DNA of 64,000 nucleotides from Dastarcus helophoroides (Eukaryota > Arthropoda > Insecta > Coleoptera > Bothrideridae): positions 26,591,007 through 26,655,006 of the forward strand of contig CM053336.1 in assembly GCA_028583605.1 (NCBI GenBank), written 5' to 3'. A program made the position numbers and the translations under genes. Shown one piece after another: positions 36,373 to 46,985 of the stretch (positions are counted from its first letter, which is position 1; each line of letters opens with the position of its first letter). The notes beneath the pieces are model-generated. The model did not search any database, was not told the DNA's origin, and was given only the letters and a program-made list of their open reading frames with translations.

Positions 36373-36715
36373 AAAAAAAGATAATTAAAAATTACTAATT
36401 TGACTGTGATCTAAATAAAATTAGCAAGCATATATAGCGAAAGATAAACCATACATTATACTATATAACAACAGTAATATCTTTGGCTGGTTAGAATGTC
36501 GATGTTGTTACAGAATTTGAGGATACAAAAATAAAAGAGGGCGAGTTTTACAGAGAGTATTCCAAAAATTAAATAAATAAAAATACAAATTAAAATAAAA
36601 ACTATGGGCAGTTATGGCGACTGCCGACAGAAGTGCTTTAGTCAACTTTTAACTTATATATTGTAGGCGTAGGGATAGGTTATCAAGTGAATTAAACTGT
36701 TAATTCAATAAGAAG
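36373..36715. repeat. Intron-side flank of homeobox copy 2
   Basis: Homologous to 34338-34600, with an extra block around 36445-36490 (ATAAACCATACATTATACTA). It shows that copy 2 arose by duplication of a unit larger than the exon. Confidence 0.7.
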
Positions 36716-37047
36716 GTATGGCCACGGCCGACTAACAGGCCAACGTTAAAAAAAGGCAACGTTAGGTAGTTGTCCACTCTGTCAAAGTACTATACTAAGA
36801 TCATATTTTGTTGTTCGCTTTATTAGTTTTATAAATTATTTTTTGAGGATCTCTTTTACGATATGTATCGTTACGATATTATAAGTATGTATTTTGTGGT
36901 ATATAATTTTTAATTACAAAAAATTTAATAGATAAGGTCGTGTTTTCTCCTATTTTTATTTATTAAAAATATTGAGTTTCCTTCTCTTATTCTTTGATTC
37001 TACCTTTTCGGCACCGGATTCACTGTTTTTATTTTTAATATAGTTAT
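36716..37047. other. Gene-free spacer
   Basis: Short spacer with GGCCACGGCCGACTAACAGG near its left end; nothing else recognised. Confidence 0.4.
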
Positions 37048-38387
37048 TTAGTAAAATATTGGAAAACATTGAAGAACATAGAATGAGAATAGTTTTATGT
37101 TCTCTACGGCAGATACATTGAGAAGTAAAAATCTTTTAAAAATATATCTCGGAATACACTTAAAAGAGTAAGAATGGCATAAAATATATTTTTCGTTACA
37201 ATCTTTTAGAAAATCAATTTTTTCCCTATAGTCCAATCTCCTGTTAATATATACTTCACCACTTAAAAGAATAACAATTTTTTCATTGGGTTTTAAAGAA
37301 TTAGACAAATAATTAAGATACTTATTTGTGCTTCTGTCAGTATCAGTGGTATTTGGATTAATATTTGGGGTAACATCAAGAATGGATGAAATGTATTGGA
37401 GATATCTTTTAGTTGGCAAATTTAAATAATCTCGCATTAAATCAGGAGAAAGTTTGTCCAACATAAAAGCCATAATTATGGTTCCTGAAGAATAGCGTTT
37501 TTTTTTTAATAATTAACAACTGTAACTGATTGATCAAGATTGGTAATATATTATTTAAATTATTACTACGTTCTGAATCATCCACCGCCTCCAAATTATC
37601 AGAATCTGCCACCAATGCTTTATAAGCTTCAATAAAAAAATATATACTTTTTTCGATCAAAACCGTAAAGAATTGATCGATATTTATTTGATCTTTGTAT
37701 TTAACTAATAAATTTTCTAGTTGGGATCACCTAGTTAATTTTAAATCAAAAGGTAGAATCCACTTTAAATCCTTAAAAGTTAATTCTGTTTCATTTATAA
37801 ATACCTAAACAACCATATTTACATTTACTGAAATCTGATTGACAATTTTAATCATCTCCTCTGTTAAATTTAGAATGTAAAAATAAATTTTCTTACCTTT
37901 TATCACTTTTATTGTCCAAGATTTAGGAATATTGATTTCCTTAAGATAATTTAAAACTAAATCGTCCAAACTATTAATTAAGTCTGATTTTCAAATGACT
38001 CGTTTCAATCATTATGACGAGCTAAGGTTTGATTATGTCTCTCTTCCGGATTACTTTTTTAGATAAATATTGGGGTAGATTTGGAAATACTGAAGGCACT
38101 GAATTAGTTTTAAAATTAGTTTTTGTTGGAATTTTCTTCACATTTTCGTCTGGTAATAAACAATTACCTTCCCTAATAATATCGTTTTCTGAAAAATGCT
38201 TACTACAAACAACTGACATTTAGAATGAATATTTAGAAGGACACCATTCATCTCGGGGGATAGCTTTTAGCCATTTTTTTAAAATAGGATCTTTTGGAAA
38301 ACCAAAAGTCAATACCACAGATTCTCCAGCTTTTAAAGTATTATTATAATTGGTTTTGCATCCAGGGACGCAGCAGGTTTTTGGCAT
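37048..38387 (-). pseudogene. THAP-domain P-element-type transposase relic
   Basis: From ATG at 38387 the minus strand reads MPKTCCVPGCKTNYNN, then TFGFPKDPILKKWLKAIPRD, an in-frame TAA at 38220-38222, then VCSKHFSENDII. This is a C2CH THAP zinc domain with AIP and HF landmarks. Further along, ADSDNLEAVDDSERSN and MAFMLDKLSPDLMRDYLNLP with KRYLQYISSILDV and LKPNEKIVILLSGEVYIN resemble the start of the P-element/THAP9 catalytic region. Stops and frame breaks separate the pieces and the catalytic C-terminus is missing. Confidence 0.7.
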
Positions 38388-38984
38388 TATGTTAAACGTT
38401 AAAAAACTTAGACTTACACAAGTTTACAAAGATTGAACTAATATAAACACCAAACCTGCGTATCTCACATAAAACTAAAAAAACATGCACTATTTTTTTT
38501 AAATAACGTTCCGTATTCACTTAAATGAAAACGACGTAACGACAAATCCTGCAACTAAGAAAAAACACAACTTTAACTTAAAATCAAAAGGGATATTTAT
38601 GTCCACTAAATCTTAGCGAAAACACTGGTCAATAAGCAATTTAAGCGGGTTGCCACAGTTGAATTTGTGAAACTAGCTGTGTTTTATCACTAGTTTTCGA
38701 ACAAATCAACACTATGAATATTTTCTCTATACAACCACAAGAAACAAATTATTATCTTTTCAATAATAATATAACTACTATGATTAGTAAAAACCGCTGG
38801 AATTTGTTTAGCTGCCGGCATGTTACCACAACCAACAAATGCAACAAGTAAAAGTACAAGGGTGAGGGTGGCTAGGGTGGACAACCATGCCATGTTGCCA
38901 AATTTCCTACTTCATGGCCTGTTACTTAAGACGGCCGTGGTATGGCGAAATGGGCAGGGCAATCGTTTCTTGCGTGGTAGATCG
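38388..38984. other. Gene-free spacer with a tRNA-like hairpin tract
   Basis: AT-rich to about 38800, then less so. At 38950-39005 a GGGCAGGGC...GCTGCC pairing surrounds a CTTGCG/CGCAAG hairpin, reminiscent of a tRNA-derived SINE head. No full cloverleaf can be drawn. Confidence 0.3.
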
Positions 38985-39290
38985 CAAGTTGAAACCCTGC
39001 TGCCGATCACGCGTTTAATTCTATTACGCGTCTTATAGATTTACAGCTACCTAATACTGGTGTGACATTAGAGCATGTTAAGAATAGCATATTCTGGTAT
39101 CACGAAACCATAGGTTTATCCCCAAAAGTTGTTCAACGCGCCTAAAAAGTTTCATTTCGAAAATGTTATATGTCGAAATTAACAAGGAAAACTTTCAATA
39201 TCTTATTTGATATTAATGGGGGGCCGAATCCGCTTCCTCCCTCAAATTTATTTGAACCTTGAACATTATCACTCCATACTAGAACACATC
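38985..39290. repeat. Dispersed repeat, copy 2 (partner 34600-34905)
   Basis: Same ordered blocks as 34600-34905 with about 10-15 % differences by eye and several indels. Confidence 0.75.
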
Positions 39291-39884
39291 TATACATATC
39301 AATGACTTTGTCCTGACTGACACATCAACGTCCAGCCCAAAACGCTAAAGGTAGAAATCATCTGTAATTTGGTGAAAATGTTGATTTTATACTAGAGGCG
39401 TCGTTTCCTTATCCGGACTAGCTATTTTCCCTACGTAAACGGGCAAGATGGGTCTAAGGGATCCGAAGGTCTGTTGGGGAGTCAAATGATGCAATATTAT
39501 TGTTATTTTAAATTTTAAAAATGGTAGAAAATTTTGTCAAAAAAGTCAAAATTTTCAGAAAAAAAGTAGAAATTTTCAGAAAAAAGTAAATTTTTTCAAA
39601 GAGTCTTAATTCAAGAAAGGTTAAAATTTTGAGAAAAGGTCTAAATTTGAAAAAACGGTACTTCCAAAAAAATTAGGTATCAATTTTCGAAATGTGCATG
39701 GCTTTTGAAATATATTGTATAAATAACATTTAATTTTAAAATGTGCACTAACGATTTATCTGATCTTGTATAAAAAGGATATTTTGAAATTTAAATTCAG
39801 CGAGAAGTAATCCGCAGGCTTATGACACAGCCTATACAACAATGAAAAAATGAAATAAAACGTATATATTATATACAGTCAAGA
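39291..39884. other. Gene-free, partly satellite
   Basis: 39291-39500 is unique sequence including CGTCGTTTCCTTATCCGGAC. 39500-39680 is A-rich satellite (AAAAAGTCAAAATTTTCAG). The end (39830-39884) is homologous to the flank of homeobox copy 2. Confidence 0.45.
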
Positions 39885-40098
39885 ACTCACGGATTTATGT
39901 CGGTTAAGAGCTCCTCGAATGTTGGAATTTCACTGTTGAGCAACTCTTGAAATGCTGAGAAATCGTTGCTCAGTAGCTCCTCCAACGTCGTTTAATTACC
40001 GACCCGTGACGACGTCCATCTGCCAGCGTCAGAGACGGAGAGAGCTGTGCTTTTCTTCGACGACCGATCTTTTCTCTCTTTTATCCTCCTATTCTTGA
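39885..40098 (-). pseudogene. Homeobox exon copy 3, cut by the scaffold gap
   Basis: Only the end of helix 3 (FKNRRIKERKDRSSKK) and the tail are present before the N run. The stop at the shared position is TAA (39992-39994) rather than TAG. The 35 codons after it are open (TTLEELLSNDFSAFQELLNS, then IPTFEELLTDIN), ending at a donor-like GTGAGT near 39893. The rest of the exon presumably lies in the gap. Confidence 0.7.
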
Positions 40099-40198
40099 NN
40101 NNNNNNNNNNNNNNNNNNNNNNNNNNNNNNNNNNNNNNNNNNNNNNNNNNNNNNNNNNNNNNNNNNNNNNNNNNNNNNNNNNNNNNNNNNNNNNNNNN
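40099..40198. other. Assembly gap (100 N)
   Basis: A run of exactly 100 N, the usual placeholder for unknown length. Order and distance across it are uncertain. Confidence 1.
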
Positions 40199-40512
40199 GT
40201 GATAATAAACTTCAGTATTATAAAAATGTTCACTTTTTTATTTTATATTCTTTTGCTAAGCTTATATAACTCACAATTCAAGTCTAGAATAGTTACCTTA
40301 AGCTATGAACTTATAAAAAAAACAAAGTGGGTATTATTCAATCCATCACGTGTAATCAATCAAACCGATAAGCCTACAACATCTAGTGTAAGAAGCGTTA
40401 TTATTATTGTGGTTTATTAGGCGGAGAAATTCACCAAGTGGTCCCGCAGTTGACTTTGTCTCGGACGTTTTAAACTACTAAATAGTTTATACGGGGCGCA
40501 TCAACAAAAATC
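40199..40512 (+). repeat. Probable LTR end and leader of a Ty3/Gypsy element
   Basis: The block precedes a degenerate Gypsy gag. ATTCACCAAGTGGTCCCGCA (about 40430-40450) has the TGG-start style of a primer-binding leader. The left part would be the LTR, but its start is lost in the gap and no 3' partner is seen. Confidence 0.4.
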
Positions 40513-41710
40513 TTGAACATTCCAAACCGCTTTATGGAACATCAATTGCAAGCGTTATTAGCAATGTTTAAAGACAAAGAAGAAAAAGGACAGGAGAAAG
40601 AACAAAGACAACAAGAAAAAGAACGAAGACGGCAAGAAGAGCAGAAAAGAAATGCAGACAAACAAGAATTGCATAGTCTGTTAGCAATTATAATAGAAAA
40701 AATGGAAGTAGATGCTGCAAAAATGAGAGACTAAATGAAAGAACAAATTACAGGAATGAAAGAGCAAATGCAAGAAGAGATTTTTGAAGGCAAGAAAGAA
40801 ATTGGAAAAATAAAAGAAAGCTCTTGATTTGGAAAATGCATCACAGAAGAAGATCAGCAACATCGAAAATGACATGAAAAAATTGCTAGGTGGACAAGTC
40901 ACACAACATGAATCCGAAAGTGTTTCTGCCATTTCTTCCCAAAAGGTGAAACATCCTACCTATGATGGGAGAACCTCCTTCCAGACCTACAAAAAACAGT
41001 TCGAAGCTGCTGCTAAGGCTAATCGGTGGACGAAAGAAGCAAAGGCCACCTCATTAGTAGTGTCCCTGCTCGGAGATGCTCTAGAATTACTCCGAACTTT
41101 ATCTGATCACGAACAAGCTAACTATGAAGATCTAGTTAGGGCTTTAGAGCTGAGATTTGGAAACCAACATTTGCAGCAAGTTGTACAGTCGCAACTGCTA
41201 GTGAGAAGGCAAATAAGTGGTGAAACGCTTTAGACATTCGAGGCTAACGTGAGAAGACTGTTGTACGTCGCTTATCCAACAGCACCAACCGACTTTCTGG
41301 AACTTCACGCAGTTAGGATCTTTATAGAAGGAATAAGAAACCCGGAAGTCTAGAGAGTAATACGCTTGTTAAACGTCCGAACATCAAGGGAGGCATTGAT
41401 TTGAGCTTTGAAGGTTGAAGCCGCTTACAAGGTTTCAGAGCCAGGGGCGTCACGGAGAATTAGGAATACCGACTTCGAAGAAGCCGCGAATGACTCTAAT
41501 CTCGCGAACATCACAAAAGAAATGAAGGGAATGTACGCAAACACAAGCGCTAACACGAAAAAAATGAACGCGAACCTAAGTGCTAGCATGAAGAAACGAA
41601 GGAAATGAAAGTCAGTTTTCCAAGAATGAGTGGGAGCTCTAAAAGTTAGATCCAACAAAAGCACGACATGTTATAACTATGGGAAACTGGGACACTTCAA
41701 GAAGGACTGC
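40513..41710 (+). pseudogene. Ty3/Gypsy gag relic
   Basis: A coiled, Lys/Glu/Gln-rich N-terminus (KEEKGQEKEQRQQEKERRR) ends in a stop at about 40734. After that a capsid-like part reads YDGRTSFQTYKKQFEAAAKA, then ATSLVVSLLGDALELLRTL and YEDLVRALELRFGNQHLQ. Further stops follow (41231, 41351, about 41401). The nucleocapsid knuckle at 41669-41710 reads CYNYGKLGHFKKDC, so the second Cys of CX2CX4HX4C is Tyr. The frame is broken at least five times. Confidence 0.8.
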
Positions 41711-41784
41711 AGGTCAGCCCCAAGAAGTCGACAAACCCCACGGCAGAAAAACTAAAATTAGCCAGTGGGTGGCGGCACTCACTG

Positions 41785-42712
41785 GTGGTGTTCAGCAACC
41801 AGCCCCCAAAAACTCTTTTCATAAAACATATAAAAAGGACCATGGAAAGTTTGGTAGCGGCAGCCAGCGTAGATGAAAGAAATATACAGGCAACAGTGGC
41901 CACAGGCGCCATGGTTATTTTAGCACGAAGGAACATTCTACCATCACAACCGAAGGTACTGTCGCAAAGAATGGTCCTTAGACCAGTTGCGGGAGATACT
42001 GCGCCAATTATCGGAGAGGCAGGCGTCAGGATTAATCTGGGAAAATTGCGGATTTTGCATTGGGTGTTGGCGGCAAATATCGAAGACGAGCTGATTCTGG
42101 GGATAGACGTAATCAGGCAACATGGCTTTACTTTCGACCCAGCGCAGAACATTTTAAGGATTGGAAATAAAGAGCTTTTTCTGACACTACCAAAGGACAC
42201 TCCAAAGAAGGTAAGACTGTTTGCCTGCGAAACAGCTGTGGTGCAGGAAAGTAGCGAGAAGACGGTAATAGCTGTGATGGAAGAAGTTTTGGGCTGCTGC
42301 GTTGGATTAGTTAAATCGACTTATGACGTTTCCAAGAATTTACTAGTGGCGAAATCCGTGGTTAAAACATCTCAGAAGGTACCTGTAAGAGTTGCCAACG
42401 CATTTCCAACATCACGCTCAATCAAGAAGGATAATACTCTGGCAGTCTCTACCCCGGTAGCCTCAGTAAGCTCTTTGGGTGAGGATTGTGCGCCAGTGCG
42501 GGAAACGAAGATTGGGCAAATCAAGTTGGGAGTGGATTTAAAGCACTTGTCCAAGGAAGAAGCAGTTTTGGCTAAATTACTTCTTAAGAAGTACTACCGG
42601 AAATTAAAGGACGTCATTAAAAAGGACAGCTACCTTTTGCCAAGGATTAATGACACTCTAACAACCTTGTCTGGATCCACCTGGTTTTCAACTTTGGACT
42701 TGAAAAGTGGAT
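41785..42712 (+). pseudogene. Ty3/Gypsy pol relic (protease and start of RT)
   Basis: One open frame. The protease active-site box reads VATGAMV, so the catalytic Asp of DTGA is Ala (41899-41901). The flap/end region EDELILGIDVIRQHGFTFD is well kept. The start of reverse transcriptase appears as KDSYLLPRINDTLTTLSGST then WFSTLDLKSG. The family sequence stops abruptly at about 42710, where the tandem array of 42713 begins. Most of RT, RNase H and integrase are missing. Confidence 0.8.
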
Positions 42713-43374
42713 TATTAATCATAAATCAGAGCTTAAAGAGTAAGTTTACAGATATTTTACACAATCGCTTTGATACACCCAAACCTTTGTGCGAACGAAC
42801 CAACGGAACCGTATTTGGAGAATTTGTGCAATAATCAAAAAATTGTCAAAGAAATAGGTTTATGGCTTGTCAATCTCGTTGAATTAAGTCACAGAAAACA
42901 ATTAACTGGTATTTGTCTTACCAAAAATTTTTAATTTATTGGATCAATATCTTCATTTAATTGAAATTTTAAATAAGAATCCAAAAGCCAAAAATGTCAA
43001 AAGTGACATAATTAAGCATAGATCGAAAACAACAAACAAATTAATTTGTAGACGTTTTACATAATGGCTTTAAGATGTTGAACAGTAACAATATTCCAAA
43101 TTTGATTGGACAATACTAAGGATAGTACTGGGTTTTACCCAAATTATTTGATCGCAGCTTGTATTTAGACATGTCAGGCATTTGACCATGTGGACATGCA
43201 TGCTTCAATCTGTTGTACAAAAGATAATTCAATAAGGAATGGCGAAATCACACTTTTAAATTTGCGTGCTGTTTCAAATAAAAAAAATAGCGAGTTTTTT
43301 TTGCTGATATCTTTGGAGACGCGTCAATTGAATTCAAGAAAAACTTCTCGTACGAACGCATCAAGCACATGATA

Positions 43375-44210
43375 TTCTTCATGGTAGACCCTTATTGACC
43401 GGAAATATTATGTTTTTTTTCAATTTATTTAACATTTCTTCGGCCCAGTTTGGAAATATTTCAATTTTTTTATGGTTTGTTGACAATTTTCTAAACAATT
43501 TTTGAAATGCGACTACGTGATATTTAAATTTATTAAAAACGTCACTTCATGACAGTTTACAAATTAAGAGGTTAGTTTATTTTACATAGAATAGGAATAA
43601 TGAAAAATAGGAGACCAAAAATTAGATATGAAAAAAATAAAAATTTTTGATTTTTTGATAATTTAGGAAATATAAAAATACATAAAAAAGGTTGTAGCAC
43701 TGGACATCGATGTTTCGCTCTCATTTGAGCTCGTCAGCAGTGCATAACATGGAAAGGGAAAAATGAGGAAGAAATACTTAAAAATAAAAATTTTTTTTTA
43801 AATATAAAAAAGAAAAATAAAGAAATTTTAACATGAATAGACGTTTTATCATCAATTTACTGTGTTAAAAATTTACTGTGTTAAAAATTTAAATATTTGA
43901 AGCCCGATCCACAAGAAACAACTACTCCGAGGGCTAATACCCCTTCCGGCATTGAACTACACTTGTGGGTCGAACTTACATGCTCTTGGTGACTACTGTT
44001 CCTAACCGCTGAAATCTATTCAGCTTGGTAGTTAGAAGCACTCACCATTTGCGGAGTCCGTTCGTTCCGTTAGAGGAATAGGTTTATTCTTCAATAAATT
44101 TAAATATCACGTAGTCGCATTTCAAAAATTGTTTAGAAAATTGTCAACAAACCATAAACAAATTTAAATATTTCCAAACTGGGCCGAAGAAATGTTAAAT
44201 AAATTGAAAA
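43375..44210. mobile_element. Penelope-like element carrying a hammerhead, 12-bp target duplication
   Basis: Flanked by perfect AAGCACATGATA at 43363-43374 and 44211-44222. The outer 2 nt could be element A-run. Removing it restores the B unit (AAGCACATGATACTTGAAGA). Inverted arms of about 117 bp are 43419-43536 and 44092-44207. A 44-nt tail lies outside the left arm only. A hammerhead lies on the minus strand at 43691-43750. No protein is encoded. The asymmetric tail plus inverted arms plus ribozyme suggests a non-autonomous Penelope-like element, although the arm sequence also occurs in the fold-back family at 19626. Confidence 0.65.
43691..43750 (-). ncRNA. Hammerhead ribozyme (type I architecture)
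   Basis: Minus strand: stem I GCACTG pairs perfectly with CAGTGC. The core is CTGACGA. Helix II is GCTC-AAATGA-GAGC. The second core part is GAAAC. Helix III is ACA-TCGA-TGT, and the cleavage triplet GTC (43703-43705) comes directly before the 3' strand of stem I. A further GTT/AAC pairing beyond an internal loop lies where loop-loop contacts occur in natural hammerheads. Every invariant core base is present. By family knowledge this would self-cleave after GTC. Confidence 0.8.
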
Positions 44211-46109
44211 AAGCACATGATACTTGAAGAATTTGTCATATAAAATTAGCCTTAGTCACACATACAAATGAATTTATAGAAATTTTGCATAATCGCTTTA
44301 ATACACCTAACTTGTATCATTTTGTGTCATTGAATTTACAAAAAACCTTCGTGCAAACGTACCAACCAAACGCTATTTGGAAAGTTTGTGCAACATCCAA
44401 AAATTTGTCAAAGAAATGTGTTTAGGACTTGACAATTTCGTTGGGCTGAATTTTAGAAAGCAATAAATTGGAATTTGCCTTACCGAAAGTTTCCACATTA
44501 TTGAATAAATATTTGCAATTTATTGAAATATTAAGTAAGAATCCGAAAGTCAAATGCCACCGTGACAAAGAAAAGGTCAAAGGCGGCATTAATAAACACA
44601 GATCGGAGCTAATAGAGTAAGTAAATGAATTTATAGTTATTTTGCGTAATCACTTTAATATGTTTAGCACTAACAATATTCCAAGTTTGATTGGACAATA
44701 CCAAGAGATAGTGTTGGGTTTTACTCCAAGCTTGTATTTAGACATGTTGGGCATTTGACCGTGTGGACATTGTGTGCTCTTTTAAACGAAGAAACGACGA
44801 ATTTTTTCGTCGATATCATTGGAGACACGTAACTTGCTGTCAATTGAATTTAAGAAACATCCTCGTGTGAACGTACCAATCGACTGGTACCTTGAGAATT
44901 TGTGCAATAATCAAATATTTGTCAAAGAATATGTTTAGCGCTTGACATTCTCGTTGGGCTGACTCATAGAAATACTAAATTGAAATTTCCTTACCGAAAT
45001 TTCAACTTTTTTAAATCAATACGTGAATTTGGTCAAAATATTAAGAAAGAATCCAAAAGTCAAAAGCATTCAAAGTCATGCAAATTAATCATAAATCAGA
45101 ATTAAGAAAGTAAGTTAATGCATTTGCAGATATTTTACACAATCGCTTGAATACACCTAACTTGTATTGATTGAATTCACAAAAAATCTTCGTGCGAATG
45201 TACCAACCGAACGATATTTGAAGAATTTGGGCAATAACCAGAAAATTGTCTGAGAAATATGTTTACGGATTGACATTCTCATTGAGCTAAATCATAAATC
45301 GGAATACCCTTACCGAAAATTTTCACTTTATCGAATCAATATTTCCATTAAATTATAATATTAACTAAGAATCCGAAAGTCAAAAGCGACTTGGCCATGT
45401 CAAAGAAAAAGTCAAAGACGGCATTATTAATCATAGATCGGAGCTAATAAAGTAGGGAAATAAATTTATAGATAATTTACATAATCGCTTCAATACGTTT
45501 GACACTAACAAAATTTCAAGTTTGATTGAACAGTACTAAGAGATAGGGTTCTATCCTAATTATTTGATCACAGTTTGTATTTAGACATGTTAGGCCTTTG
45601 ACCATGTCGTTATTGTGTGCTGTTTTAAACAAAGAAACAGCGAATTTTTTAGCCGATATTATTGAAGACACGTAACTTGTGTCAATTAAATTAAAAAAAC
45701 ACCCTCATGTGAACGTACCAACATAATGACACTGGAGAATTTGTGCAATAACCAAATAATTGTCAAAGAAATATGTTTCGCGCTTGGCAATCTCGTTGAG
45801 CCGAATCATAGCAACCATAAATAAGAATTTCCTTATCGAAAATTTTTACTTTAATAAATCAATATGTGCAATTTATTAAAACATTAAGTATGCATCCAAA
45901 AGTCAAAAGAGACTCAAAAAAAAACAGTCAAAGGCAATTATTAATCATCGATTGGAGCTAATAGAGTAAATAAATGAATTTATTATTATTACTGTTGGAA
46001 AAAGCTTAAATTAAAATATTTTTTGTTTTTATATTGTTATAATATAAATATCTATAACTATCATCACATTTTTTTAAAGGCCTTATTTCTCTTTCTCAGT
46101 GAATTTTTA

Positions 46110-46335
46110 TTTTTTCCACTTCTAATTTTTGGTCTTCTATTTTTCATTATTCCTATTCTATGTAAAATAAACTAACCTTTTAATTTGTGAACTGTCATGA
46201 AGTGAAGTTTTTAATAAATTTAAATATCAAGTAGTCGCATTTCAAAAACTGTTTAGAAAATTGTCAACAAACCATAAAAAAATTTAAATATTTCCAAACT
46301 GGGCCGAAGAAATGTTAAATAAGTTGAAAAAAACA
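46110..46335 (-). repeat. Arm copy of the fold-back/ribozyme-element family
   Basis: Reverse complement of 43419-43640 over about 220 bp (ends AATTTAAATATTTCCAAACT, GGGCCGAAGAAATGTTAAAT). No hammerhead lies next to it. It pairs with 43419-43640 as a longer-range inverted repeat around most of the tandem array. Confidence 0.75.
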
Positions 46336-46743
46336 AAAGTCATTAGTTTAGTTTCCAACAAATGCAAATTTGACTTAAAGTGGCCTTTATTCAATCCAAT
46401 TTAAGAACCTTTTTTCAGATTTCTTATATCGTTTTTCCTTTTCTTATAATAGAGTTTGAGACATCGAGTTTCGCTCACCCTGTACAAACTGAACTACTTT
46501 CATTCCAAAACAGCGGAATGGGCTTAATGAAATGAGCTGCAGATCCAAACAGTACATAAGAATAAACAATGACGCTCAGAAGTCCATAAAAGATTTATTG
46601 TAAGTGTAGTAAACCAACACCTGAAACAAATAAAAACAAACAATAATTTGTAGAACGATAAAATTTGAATCTGCCGGTGAATCTCGATGACGGATGGCAG
46701 GCCTGACTGTCGCTAGCAGCTCCCGCGCTTTTGGACAGAGACA
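46336..46743. other. Gene-free spacer left of the large inverted repeat
   Basis: Unique-looking sequence without a recognised exon. Open frames here run on into the repeat arm. Confidence 0.4.
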
Positions 46744-46985
46744 ATCGTTGATTGAATATAGTATAGATGGCGGAAGCACTAGACCAAAAGCGTACGTCAT
46801 TTTTGGACGCTCAGGAGCTCTGCTTCAGGACGCATCCACCAAAATCATTGATGGTCTTTGCGTCCACTTGATCTTATTTCTGGTCCTCTGCATTCTTTTG
46901 TTTAATCTTTTCACCAATAGAGGGACACGGTAAATGCAGGTTCCGACAGCCGTCAGTGGTGAACGGCTGGTGGGGTAGTATTTTG
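46744..46985. repeat. Left arm, outer part, of a ~690-bp inverted repeat
   Basis: Reverse complement of about 53490-53733. Landmarks are AGATGGCGGAAGCACTAGAC, CATCCACCAAAATCATTGAT and ACGGCTGGTGGGGTAGTATT. The arm is split by the insertion at 46986-50975, and 46978-46985 is the left target duplication GTATTTTG. Open frames on both strands are kept in both arms, but I do not recognise a protein. Confidence 0.85.

Larger units (their letters stand above)
42713..45995 (+). repeat. Tandem array of alternating ~340-bp (A) and ~505-bp (B) units
   Basis: Units start with (T)TAATCATAGATCGGAGCTAA at about 42713, 43005, 44587, 45085, 45423 and 45937. A-type units continue CGCTTTAATACACCTAACTT. B-type units continue TTTGACACTAACAATATTCC and TTGTATTTAGACATGTTGGG. 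Both share GAATTTGTGCAATAA and GTCAAAGAAATATGTTTA. Open stretches with protein-like runs exist but all carry stops. Unit B at 43005 is interrupted by the element at 43375-44210. Confidence 0.8.

Noticed and set aside
38938..39010. tRNA gene or tRNA-derived SINE head
   Set aside because: A hairpin and acceptor-like pairing are present, but no A-box/B-box pair or full cloverleaf can be drawn.
38690..39038. Short secreted-looking minus-strand frame (MAWLSTLATLTLVLLLVAFV)
   Set aside because: The signal-like start is followed by no recognisable mature protein, and the region overlaps a dispersed repeat; insufficient support to call a gene.
43905..44060. tRNA-like B-box (GGGTCGAAC) in the middle of the ribozyme element
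   Set aside because: No matching A-box, anticodon arm or acceptor stem in either strand.
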